Below, piece after piece: positions 9,060 to 16,486 of a DNA stretch of 43,794 nucleotides. The position numbers and the translations under genes were made by a program. The notes below the pieces were generated by a model. It made no database searches. It saw only the letters and a list, made by a program, of their open reading frames with translations, and was not told the DNA's origin. The stretch is from Clostridiales bacterium (lineage in GTDB: Bacteria; Bacillota; Clostridia; Lachnospirales; JAQSXR01): contig JAQSXR010000010.1 of the NCBI GenBank assembly GCA_029256575.1, positions 1-43,794 of the forward strand. The letters run 5' to 3'. The first letter of the stretch is position 1, and each line of letters begins with the position of its first letter.

Positions 9060-10673
9060 ATGAAAATATTTATAAAAGGAGCGACGATTATTGATGGGAG
9101 TAAGAGTCCTTCCTACCAAGGAGATATATTCATTCATGCAGGAAAGATTAATAAAATAGGTACCTTAGATTTAGAGGAAATAATGCGCAATAGTGAGGAG
9201 GAGAATATTGAAATCATAGACGGAACAGGATTAATTGCCGCTCCGGGATTCATTGACACACATAGCCATAGTGATCTTAAGATATTAACAGAACCAGAAG
9301 TACTACCAAAAGTATTACAAGGAATTACGACAGAAGTGTTAGGGCAAGATGGAATATCGATGGCCCCCCTTCCAAAGAATTACATTGATTCTTGGAGAAA
9401 AAACATAGCAGGTCTTGATGGAGAGAGTAATGCAATCGATTGGGAATATGAAACCACTGAGAATTATCTAAAGATGATAGAGAAGGCAAAACCAGGTGTG
9501 AATGAAGCATATCTTGTTCCTCATGGGAATATTAGAATGGAAGCTATGGGGTTAGAGAATAGACAGCCTACTAAAGAAGAGATAGAGAAAATGTGCAAGA
9601 TAACCCGTAGAGAGATGGAGGCTGGATGTCTTGGATTATCTTCAGGATTAATTTATACTCCATGCGCCTATTCCGAAACAGAAGAGATTATTGAATTGTG
9701 TAAAGTGGTGGCAGAATATGACGGTGTATTTGTAGTTCATCAAAGAAGTGAAGCAGATACTATTCTTTCCTCTATGGAAGAAATAATTAGGATTGGAAGA
9801 CAATCAGGAGTTAAGATTCATTTTTCACACTTTAAGGTATGTGGAAAAGATAATTGGGATAAATTAGATGAGATGTTTAGCCTATTGGATAAAGCAAAAG
9901 AAGAAAAGATTGAGATATCTCTAGATCAATATCCTTATGTGGTGGGAAGTACAATGCTAGGGATAATTCTACCTCCATGGGTACACGATGGTGGAACGAA
10001 CCGACTCATTGAACGCTTAAAAGAGAGTGAACTACGAATTAAAATAAAAGAAGATATTCAAAATGGGATTCCTGGATGGGATAATTTCATACAATTCGCA
10101 GGGATAGAGGGAATCTTTATAACAAGTGTGGTAACAGAAAAGAATCAGGAATTGGTAGGACTCAGTTTAAGAGAAATAGGAGAGCGTAAGGGAAAAGATC
10201 CACTTGATGCAACCTTTGATTTATTAATTGAAGAAGAAAATGCAGTTGGAATGGTAGATATCTATGGAACCGAAGAACACGTGAAAAGAATAATGCAGCG
10301 GGGAGAGATGAATGCTTGCACGGACGGATTACTTGCTGGCAAGCCTCATCCAAGAGTGTATGGTTCATTTCCCCGAATTCTTGGTAAGTATGTAAGAGAA
10401 GAAAATACGATTTCTTTAGAAGATGCAATTTATAAAATGACACATAAAGCAGCAAAAGCAATGAGTATTTCAAATCGAGGCCTTTTAAAAGAGGGATACT
10501 ATGCGGATGTTACAATATTTGATTCTAATACCATAGTTGATAAAGGAACGTTTATAGATCCAATTCAGCAACCTATTGGTATTGAGTATGTAATCGTAAA
10601 TGGGACACTGACAGTTAAGAACGGAGTCCATACTAGTAAAAGAGCTGGATTCGTTATTAGGAGACAAAGCTAG
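9060..10673 (+). CDS. D-aminoacylase / N-acyl-D-amino-acid deacylase family amidohydrolase
   Basis: This 537-residue protein of the amidohydrolase-3 / D-aminoacylase family fits the family length (about 480-540). Features are the N-terminal sandwich strand with IKGATIIDG, the metal motif DTHSHSD (His68, His70), the family-typical GCLGLSSGLIYTP segment, VHQRSEAD and HFSHFK for later metal/catalytic histidines, and TDGLLAGKPHPR near residue 425, followed by a GLLKEGYYADVTIFD segment returning to the sandwich. Relatives remove acyl or carbamoyl-like groups from D-amino acids or dipeptides. Sitting between ygeY and the second molybdenum hydroxylase, it probably hydrolyses an open-ring or N-substituted intermediate of the same pathway. 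That role is inference; the family call is firm. Confidence 0.83.
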   Translation: MKIFIKGATIIDGSKSPSYQGDIFIHAGKINKIGTLDLEEIMRNSEEENIEIIDGTGLIAAPGFIDTHSHSDLKILTEPEVLPKVLQGITTEVLGQDGISMAPLPKNYIDSWRKNIAGLDGESNAIDWEYETTENYLKMIEKAKPGVNEAYLVPHGNIRMEAMGLENRQPTKEEIEKMCKITRREMEAGCLGLSSGLIYTPCAYSETEEIIELCKVVAEYDGVFVVHQRSEADTILSSMEEIIRIGRQSGVKIHFSHFKVCGKDNWDKLDEMFSLLDKAKEEKIEISLDQYPYVVGSTMLGIILPPWVHDGGTNRLIERLKESELRIKIKEDIQNGIPGWDNFIQFAGIEGIFITSVVTEKNQELVGLSLREIGERKGKDPLDATFDLLIEEENAVGMVDIYGTEEHVKRIMQRGEMNACTDGLLAGKPHPRVYGSFPRILGKYVREENTISLEDAIYKMTHKAAKAMSISNRGLLKEGYYADVTIFDSNTIVDKGTFIDPIQQPIGIEYVIVNGTLTVKNGVHTSKRAGFVIRRQS

Positions 10674-10705
10674 CTCAAGAAGATGAATAGAATGGAGGAA
10701 TTACA

Positions 10706-13258
10706 ATGTATCGGTTTTGTATTAACCAAGAAGAGATTACCATACAAGAAGATATAAATCTCTTGGAATATATGAGAGATCAATTAGATATTACTTCAAT
10801 TAAAAATGGGTGTATGGAAGGCTCTTGTGGAGCGTGTATGATTCTGGTAGATGGGAAAGCTGTTCGTGCCTGTCTACAGACAACTGCAAAAATGGATAAA
10901 AAACATATCTTAACAATAGAAGGCTTATCCAAAAGAGAGAAAGATGTATATGCTTGGGCATTTGGACAGGAAGGAGCCGTCCAATGTGGCTTCTGTATTC
11001 CGGGTATGATTATTAGTGCCAAGGGATTAATTGATGTGAATCCGAATCCATCAACAAAGGATGTAAAAAAAGCAATCAAAGGGAATATCTGCCGTTGCAC
11101 TGGTTATGTAAAGATTGAAAAGGGTATTCTTTTAGCAGCTAAATACCTAAGAGAAGGAAAAGAAATCACCAAGGCAAATGAGAGTGGACGAATCGGAGAA
11201 TGCAGTCATAGACCTGATGCACAAGAAAAGGCGTTGGGAATAGCCAAATTTGTCGATGATATAAAAGTATCTGGGATGGTATATGGGTCTGCTCTACGCT
11301 CCAGATTTCCAAGGGCCTTGGTAAAAAGCATTAATATAGAAAAAGCCTTAAGACATCCTGAGGTAGTGGGGATTGTATTAGCGGATGATATACCTGGTCA
11401 ACGAGTGATTGGACATCTAACACAAGACTGGCCAGCATTAATCAAAGTCGGTGAAGAGACAAGATATGTTGGTGATTCAATCGCACTAGTAGCAGCAACT
11501 ACAAAACAAGCTCTTTTAGAAATTAAGCAACTAATAGAAGTTGAATATGAAGAACGTATTCCTTTGTTATCTGCTAAAGAAGCTTTAGCAGAAGAAGCAT
11601 ACTCCATACATTTGAATGGAAATCTCTATAGAAGAGAATCGATTCAAAGAGGGGATGTAGATACTGCACTAAAGAATTCGGCATATACGGTGACAAATAT
11701 ATATAATACACCAGCTCAAGAACATGCTTTCTTAGAACCGGAAAGTGCATTAGCTGTGCCAGAAGGGGATTCCTTGGTTGTATATACAGGTGCTCAGAGT
11801 ATTTATGACGAATATAGAGAGATAGGGCAACTGTTAGGCATTTCGAAAGAGAATCTGAGAATTGTCAGCGCATATGTAGGTGGTGGCTTTGGTGGTAAAG
11901 AAGATATGATTGTTCAACATCATGCTGCACTTTTAGCGTATTTATGTAAAAAACCAGTAAAAGTAACGCTAACAAGAGAAGAAAGTCTGTTTGTTCATCC
12001 GAAACGTCATCCAATGGAGATGGAACTCACGACAGGTTGTGATAAAGAAGGTAGACTTACGGCGATGCGACTTCGCTTGATTGCTGATACGGGAGCGTAT
12101 GCATCACTAGGTGGACCAGTACTTCAAAGAGCTTGTACGCATGCAGCAGGTCCTTATAACTACCAGAACATTGATATTATTGGTTCCTCTGTCTATACCA
12201 ATAATGTTCCGTCAGGAGCTTTTCGAGGCTTTGGAGTAACGCAATCTATGTTTGCAACCGAATGTAATATCAATCAATTAGCGGAAAAAGTAGGACTTGA
12301 TCCGTATGAAATAAGATATCTAAATGCAATACGACCTGGACAAATACTACCAAATGGACAGATTGCAGATGAAGGAACTGGCTTTGTTGAAACACTTGAA
12401 GCAGTAAAAGATGCATATTATGATAATTATGAACATTCCGGTATTGCATGTGCAATTAAAAATGCCGGTGTTGGAGTAGGCGTTCCAGATACCAGTAGAG
12501 TACGCCTCAAGATTGTTGATGGGAAAGTAAGTCTTCGAACCAGTGCTGCTTGTATGGGTCAAGGAATTGCAGCAACTATGAGAGCAATCTTATGTGAAAC
12601 CACAGGATTAAGTCCCGAAGATGTAATCGTTGCAAGACCGGATACCGATATAACACCGAATGCTGGAACAAGTACTGCGTCCAGGCAAACTGTAATTACT
12701 GGAGAAACGACAAGAAGAGTATCATTGCAATTAAAAGAAGCATTAAGGCAACATACACTAGAAGAATTAGAAGGTCAAGAATACTATGAAGAATTTATTG
12801 GTATTACAGATCCAATGGGAACAGATAAACCAAATCCAGTGAGTCATCTAGCTTACGGATATGCTACGCAAGTTGTAATTTTAGATAATGAAGGTAAAGT
12901 GGGTAAAGTGGTAGCGGCTCATGATGTTGGTCGTGCCATTAATCCGAGTAATGTAGAAGGCCAAATTGAAGGCGGAGTAGTAATGGGCTTAGGGTATGGA
13001 CTAACAGAGAATCTACAAATGGAAAACGGAAAACCAACCGTTAAATTTGGAACCTTAGGATTATTTCGTTCTACGGAGGTTCCAGAAATTGAAACAATAC
13101 TAATAGAAAAAAACAAAGCTGAGTTAGCTTATGGAGCAAAAGGGGTGGGGGAGATTCCTCTAATTCCTACTTCGCCAGCAGCGCAGGCTGCGTATTACAA
13201 ATTTGATGGAAAGTTTCGAACATCTTTACCACTAGAAGATACCCCGTATAATAGATAA
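10706..13258 (+). CDS. Fused [2Fe-2S]-molybdopterin hydroxylase (XdhD / selenium-dependent xanthine dehydrogenase type)
   Basis: This 850-residue protein combines two modules. Residues 1-150 are a 2x[2Fe-2S] subunit with Cys36/41/44/56 and Cys94/97/129/131. Residues about 165-850 form a Mo-cofactor-binding subunit with GGGFGGKED, the REESL and KRHP stretch, AFRGFGVTQ, CMGQGIA and GAKGVGE (810-816, catalytic Glu816). This architecture and length match the family annotated as selenium-dependent xanthine dehydrogenase in clostridia and XdhD of E. coli (about 956). No FAD domain is present, so electrons must leave through a partner. The start follows TGGAGGA. It is the last gene before a regulatory gap, closing the operon. 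It likely acts on xanthine, hypoxanthine, urate or a related oxopurine; the substrate and the selenium ligand cannot be read from sequence. Confidence 0.88.
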   Translation: MYRFCINQEEITIQEDINLLEYMRDQLDITSIKNGCMEGSCGACMILVDGKAVRACLQTTAKMDKKHILTIEGLSKREKDVYAWAFGQEGAVQCGFCIPGMIISAKGLIDVNPNPSTKDVKKAIKGNICRCTGYVKIEKGILLAAKYLREGKEITKANESGRIGECSHRPDAQEKALGIAKFVDDIKVSGMVYGSALRSRFPRALVKSINIEKALRHPEVVGIVLADDIPGQRVIGHLTQDWPALIKVGEETRYVGDSIALVAATTKQALLEIKQLIEVEYEERIPLLSAKEALAEEAYSIHLNGNLYRRESIQRGDVDTALKNSAYTVTNIYNTPAQEHAFLEPESALAVPEGDSLVVYTGAQSIYDEYREIGQLLGISKENLRIVSAYVGGGFGGKEDMIVQHHAALLAYLCKKPVKVTLTREESLFVHPKRHPMEMELTTGCDKEGRLTAMRLRLIADTGAYASLGGPVLQRACTHAAGPYNYQNIDIIGSSVYTNNVPSGAFRGFGVTQSMFATECNINQLAEKVGLDPYEIRYLNAIRPGQILPNGQIADEGTGFVETLEAVKDAYYDNYEHSGIACAIKNAGVGVGVPDTSRVRLKIVDGKVSLRTSAACMGQGIAATMRAILCETTGLSPEDVIVARPDTDITPNAGTSTASRQTVITGETTRRVSLQLKEALRQHTLEELEGQEYYEEFIGITDPMGTDKPNPVSHLAYGYATQVVILDNEGKVGKVVAAHDVGRAINPSNVEGQIEGGVVMGLGYGLTENLQMENGKPTVKFGTLGLFRSTEVPEIETILIEKNKAELAYGAKGVGEIPLIPTSPAAQAAYYKFDGKFRTSLPLEDTPYNR

Positions 13259-13312
13259 ATAAAAATGAACATTGAATTAAAATAATAATTTTTTATGTTT
13301 TACTTTCACTTG

Positions 13313-13341
13313 TTGCAATTTGCTTTCAAAACGTATAGAAT
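13313..13341 (+). promoter_or_regulatory. Predicted sigma-A promoter for the deoR-family gene
   Basis: A -35 box TTGCAA (13313-13318) and a -10 box TAGAAT (13336-13341) are separated by 17 bp. The predicted start of transcription lies near 13348, about 23 bp ahead of the ATG at 13371. No strong terminator is visible between the preceding stop (13258) and this promoter, so readthrough from the purine operon is possible. Confidence 0.55.
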
Positions 13342-13370
13342 AGTATTACTAAGATATGGGAGTGATTAAT

Positions 13371-14135
13371 ATGGCTCAAAAAAGAATAGAATTTATTTTG
13401 CAAGAATTAGATGAAAAAGGCAGCGTTCGTGTTGCTGATTTAAGTAAACAATTGAAATGCTCAGAAGTTACAATAAGAAATGATATTCAGAAATTAGAAG
13501 AAAAAGGTTTGCTTTTCCGAACCCATGGTGGAGCAACAAAACTAGGTGCACAAGTTACGGTTGCATTTAACGCTGGAAATGTATATAAATGTGCGGATAA
13601 AAAACAAAGAATTGCAGAAAAGGCATATGAATACATAGAGAATCGGGATACCATTATTTTGGATGATGGCTCTATTAGTTATTACCTAGCAAAGTGCATT
13701 AAGGAAAACACATCGAAACATTTGGTGGTAATTACAAATTCATTAGTAGCTGCGGGAATACTTGCAGATTTAAAGCATGTTGATTTGTATCTACTTGGAG
13801 GACAAGTTGGAGGAAAACTTGCTGCTACCATGGGAGATGTAACGATAAGAAACTTAGAAGAATGTCACGCGGACAAAGCATTTATCAGTGCCTATGGAAT
13901 TAATTTTGATGTAGGGATTACATCAATTGATTCTCCTCAGATGCAGGTAAAGAAGGCAATATTAAAAGCAGCGAATAAAATATTTTTGTTAGTAGACAGT
14001 AGCAAATTCGGAGGAGGATATGTTCTTGCAGTTTGCCCGTTGTCAAGTATTTCTCGTATAATAACGGATGATGAAATTGAGAAAGATTATATCGATATGG
14101 CAAAGAGAGATCATGTGGAATTAGATATTGTCTAA
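13371..14135 (+). CDS. DeoR-family transcriptional regulator
   Basis: This 254-residue regulator has an N-terminal winged helix-turn-helix (about residues 1-55, with the RVADLSKQL, CSEVTIRNDI and LLFRTHGG signatures) and a C-terminal DeoR sensor domain of the ribose-5-phosphate-isomerase/CoA-transferase-like fold (ILDDGS, ITNSL, LLGG, DKAFIS, VDSSKFG). Members usually repress sugar catabolic genes and sense a sugar phosphate. The ATG at 13371 has GGGAGTG upstream; an in-frame ATG at 13356 lacks a site. It precedes the TIM-pdxA-DUF1537-rpiB-kdgT group and is the obvious candidate regulator of that group, responding perhaps to a four-carbon phosphate. That link is inference. Its stop codon sits within a three-copy 17-bp tandem repeat. 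Confidence 0.88.
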   Translation: MAQKRIEFILQELDEKGSVRVADLSKQLKCSEVTIRNDIQKLEEKGLLFRTHGGATKLGAQVTVAFNAGNVYKCADKKQRIAEKAYEYIENRDTIILDDGSISYYLAKCIKENTSKHLVVITNSLVAAGILADLKHVDLYLLGGQVGGKLAATMGDVTIRNLEECHADKAFISAYGINFDVGITSIDSPQMQVKKAILKAANKIFLLVDSSKFGGGYVLAVCPLSSISRIITDDEIEKDYIDMAKRDHVELDIV

Positions 14136-14175
14136 ATAGAATTATTGTCTAAAGAGAAAGATAGTCTAATAGAAT
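14127..14175 (+). repeat. Three imperfect tandem copies of a 17-bp unit across the deoR stop codon
   Basis: Units begin at 14127 (ATTGTCTAAATAGAATT), 14144 (ATTGTCTAAAGAGAAAG) and 14161 (ATAGTCTAATAGAATAA), an exact 17-bp period with point differences. The deoR TAA stop (14133-14135) falls inside the first unit. The copies have diverged, so this is older than the ygeY duplication. Confidence 0.75.
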
Positions 14176-14211
14176 AAATATAATTTATTTAAAATAAATA
14201 GTATGGATTTA

Positions 14212-14245
14212 AAAAAGTAACCTGGAATGCTTCAGGTTACTTTTT
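14212..14245. terminator. Bidirectional intrinsic terminator between deoR and the TIM-like gene
   Basis: The perfect 8-bp stem GTAACCTG (14217-14224) / CAGGTTAC (14233-14240) closes an 8-nt loop. It is preceded by A-rich sequence and followed by TTTTT (14241-14245), so it can terminate both deoR on the + strand and the convergent TIM-like gene on the - strand. Confidence 0.85.
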
Positions 14246-14281
14246 GGTTAATAATTTATATTCTAATTTAAATATACAGTG

Positions 14282-15064
14282 TTAATGATTTAATTCGTGC
14301 GCTTGCTTAGCATCTCGGATTAATTTGTTGAATGCAACAGCTTGCCAAGCACTTCTTCCAGTGAATAATCCATCGATTGAAGGTTGTATAATTAATTCGT
14401 TGGCATTCGAAGGATTGACACTGCCACCATATAGTACCGGAATTTTGTTTGCTACTTCTCCGAATAGTTCTATTAAACATTTTTTGATAACTTGGTGTTT
14501 TTCTTCAACATAATCAACAGCTGCTGGTAACCCGTTTACACCAATTGCCCATACTGGTTCATATGCTACCCAGATGTTGGATACATGTTCTGGCTTTACA
14601 TCATGGAAACCAACTTTTAATTGTGTACGAAGAACTTCGTTGCTGATGCCGTAATTTTTTTCTTCTAATGTTTCACCAATACAAAGCAAAGTAGTAAAAT
14701 TGTGTTCTAGAGCGCATTTCACTTTTTTGTTTTCTGTTGCATCTGTTTCACCAAATATATGACGTCTTTCAGAATGACCAATCATAACTAAATCTAAATT
14801 CATTTCTTTAAGCATTAACGGAGAAATTTCTCCGGTATATTGCCCTTCTTCCTCCCAGCACATATTTTGTGATCCTAATTTAATATAGTCTCTGTCAACG
14901 CAAGTTATTGCATTACTTAGTGAGGTATAAGATGGTATTACAAATAATTCGATTTCATCTCTACTAATATCCATAGTTAAATTAACTAAATCTTTTAGAT
15001 AAGCAGTAGTTTCTTGTATGTTTTTATACATTTTTAGATTTGTTCCAAAATATAGTTTTTTCAT
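14282..15064 (-). CDS. Triosephosphate-isomerase-family protein (possible four-carbon ketose-phosphate isomerase)
   Basis: This 260-residue TIM-barrel isomerase keeps the catalytic residues of triosephosphate isomerase: Asn9 and Lys11 (GTNLKM), His97 (GHSERR) and Glu169 (AYEPVWAIG), plus the phosphate loop YGGSVN. Two positions are unusual. The first motif is GTNLKMYK instead of the usual GNWKMN, and flexible loop 6 continues as AIGVNGLPAA instead of AIGTGKTA. Such changes are known to me from the TpiA2/EryH/LerI branch, which isomerises L-erythrulose 1-phosphate in erythritol catabolism. Its location, divergent from pdxA2, DUF1537 kinase and an RpiB paralogue, also argues against the housekeeping tpiA. 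It could alternatively just convert the dihydroxyacetone phosphate made by PdxA2. The start ATG (15062-15064) follows AAAGGATTGGAG on the - strand. Confidence 0.85.
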   Translation of the reverse strand: MKKLYFGTNLKMYKNIQETTAYLKDLVNLTMDISRDEIELFVIPSYTSLSNAITCVDRDYIKLGSQNMCWEEEGQYTGEISPLMLKEMNLDLVMIGHSERRHIFGETDATENKKVKCALEHNFTTLLCIGETLEEKNYGISNEVLRTQLKVGFHDVKPEHVSNIWVAYEPVWAIGVNGLPAAVDYVEEKHQVIKKCLIELFGEVANKIPVLYGGSVNPSNANELIIQPSIDGLFTGRSAWQAVAFNKLIRDAKQAHELNH

Positions 15065-15425
15065 AAATTTTTGTCTCCAATCCTTTCGGGCTTAATATAT
15101 AGTATAACTTTGATTATGATGTGTAAGCTTATAAGTACATTTTACATCAGGTTAAATATAAAAACAAGATTAAACATAAACAAAAAGAAGAAAAAGAAAA
15201 TAAAATAAAACATAACATAATTAAAACAAAACAATATAATTAGTGATATGTAACAAAAACCAAGAAGAAATAATAGCATAAATAGCGAAAATGTAAAAAA
15301 CACTTGAAAAATGCTCTGAAATAGAATAAGATAAAGAAGTAGACGAAAGTAAAACGAAAGATAAGCAAAACAAAACGATAATAAACAAAAAGTCTATTAA
15401 TAAATATCGAAAGGAAAAACAAAAT
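15065..15425. promoter_or_regulatory. 361-bp divergent intergenic region with A-rich leader before pdxA
   Basis: No gene is supported here. Near the TIM-like gene a TATACT -10-like box lies on the - strand at 15101-15106, and overlapping palindromes TAAGCTTA (15124-15131) and CTTATAAG (15128-15135) could be an operator. From about 15160 to 15425 the + strand becomes strikingly A-rich and T-poor: my hand count over 15181-15420 is 147 A and 40 T in 240 bases. It contains no convincing hairpin or open frame on the + strand. It could be an unstructured 5' leader or curved, A-tract-rich DNA. I could not place a confident + strand promoter. Confidence 0.5.
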
Positions 15426-16442
15426 ATGAACAATAATTTCAAACCAATAACAGCAATTACTATGGGTGATCCAGCTGGTATAGGACCAGAAATAGTGATA
15501 GGAACAATGTTAGACCAAAGTATACATGATTGTTGTAAACCATTTGTAATTGGTAGCATTGCAATGTTAGAAAAAGCCGCAAAAATATTAAATAAAGAAT
15601 TAAAATATAATAAAATCTCAGCACCTACTGAAGCGAAATATGAAATGGGAACAATAGATGTATTGGAAACAGGCGATTATGATACTGATTCTATCGAATG
15701 GGGTGAAGTTCAAGAACTTGCAGGTAAGATGAGTTATGATTGGATTCTAAAATCGATTGAACTTGGGTTAGCAAAAGAAATTGATGCAGTGTCAACTTCA
15801 CCAATTCACAAACGTGCAATTAAATTAGCAGGGGTAAAGGAAGCAGGACATACAGAGATATATGAAAATGAAACGAATTCTCCATATGCACTTACAATGT
15901 TCTCATGCCATAAGTTAAGAGTTTTCTTTATTAGTCGTCATATTTCACTTGTAGATTCTTGTAAATATGCAACGAAAGAAAAAGTTCTTGAAAATATAAT
16001 TAATATTAATGAAGAACTAAAAAAAGTTGGTATCGATAAACCACATATAGCAGTTGCAGCAATTAATCCACATGGTGGAGAAAATGGATTGTTTGGAACA
16101 GAAGAAGTTGACCACTTAATACCAGCGGTTAAGGCTGCTCAAGAAATGGGAATAGATGCAATAGGACCATGCCCAGCTGATTCTGTATTCCATATTGGTA
16201 AATCAGGATGTTATGACGCAATTATTTCCATAAATCATGACCAAGGACATATAGCATGTAAGACATTAGATTTTGAGAAATCAGTAACCTTAACATTTGG
16301 TCTTCCATTTATCAGAAGCTCTGTAGATCATGGAACAGCATTTGATATAGCAGGAAAAGGAATCGCAGGTTCTGTCAGTTTAATCGAATCAACAAGAGTT
16401 GTTTCAGAGTATGCAATATTAATGCACAACAGATCAGTATAA
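15426..16442 (+). CDS. pdxA2: PdxA2-like 4-phospho-D-threonate/D-erythronate dehydrogenase family
   Basis: This 338-residue member of the 4-hydroxythreonine-4-phosphate dehydrogenase family binds a divalent metal through three histidines. Visible are TMGDPAGIGPEI near the N-terminus, GHTEIYE (His142), INPHGGE (second histidine) and NHDQGH (third), then SVDHGTAFDIAGKG. In PdxA2 relatives the enzyme oxidises a four-carbon acid-sugar 4-phosphate and decarboxylates it to dihydroxyacetone phosphate. The direct neighbour is a DUF1537 kinase, the known partner, so the PdxA2 role is much more likely than pyridoxine synthesis; no other pyridoxine gene is nearby. The start follows GAAAGGAAA after the long A-rich leader. 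Confidence 0.85.
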   Translation: MNNNFKPITAITMGDPAGIGPEIVIGTMLDQSIHDCCKPFVIGSIAMLEKAAKILNKELKYNKISAPTEAKYEMGTIDVLETGDYDTDSIEWGEVQELAGKMSYDWILKSIELGLAKEIDAVSTSPIHKRAIKLAGVKEAGHTEIYENETNSPYALTMFSCHKLRVFFISRHISLVDSCKYATKEKVLENIININEELKKVGIDKPHIAVAAINPHGGENGLFGTEEVDHLIPAVKAAQEMGIDAIGPCPADSVFHIGKSGCYDAIISINHDQGHIACKTLDFEKSVTLTFGLPFIRSSVDHGTAFDIAGKGIAGSVSLIESTRVVSEYAILMHNRSV

Positions 16443-16486
16443 TAAATGTCAGACAGTTTATCACACTTGAGTTAGGAGGAAAACAC

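Noticed and set aside
137-13258. Possible selenocysteine codons in the selenium-type hydroxylases
   Set aside because: All frames are uninterrupted by TGA; in this family selenium is thought to be a labile cofactor ligand, not selenocysteine.
15221-15559. 112-codon open frame on the - strand with hydrophobic sequence
   Set aside because: It is produced by the T-rich complement of the A-rich leader plus the start of pdxA2; the Phe/Leu/Ser-rich translation and lack of a ribosome binding site argue against a gene.
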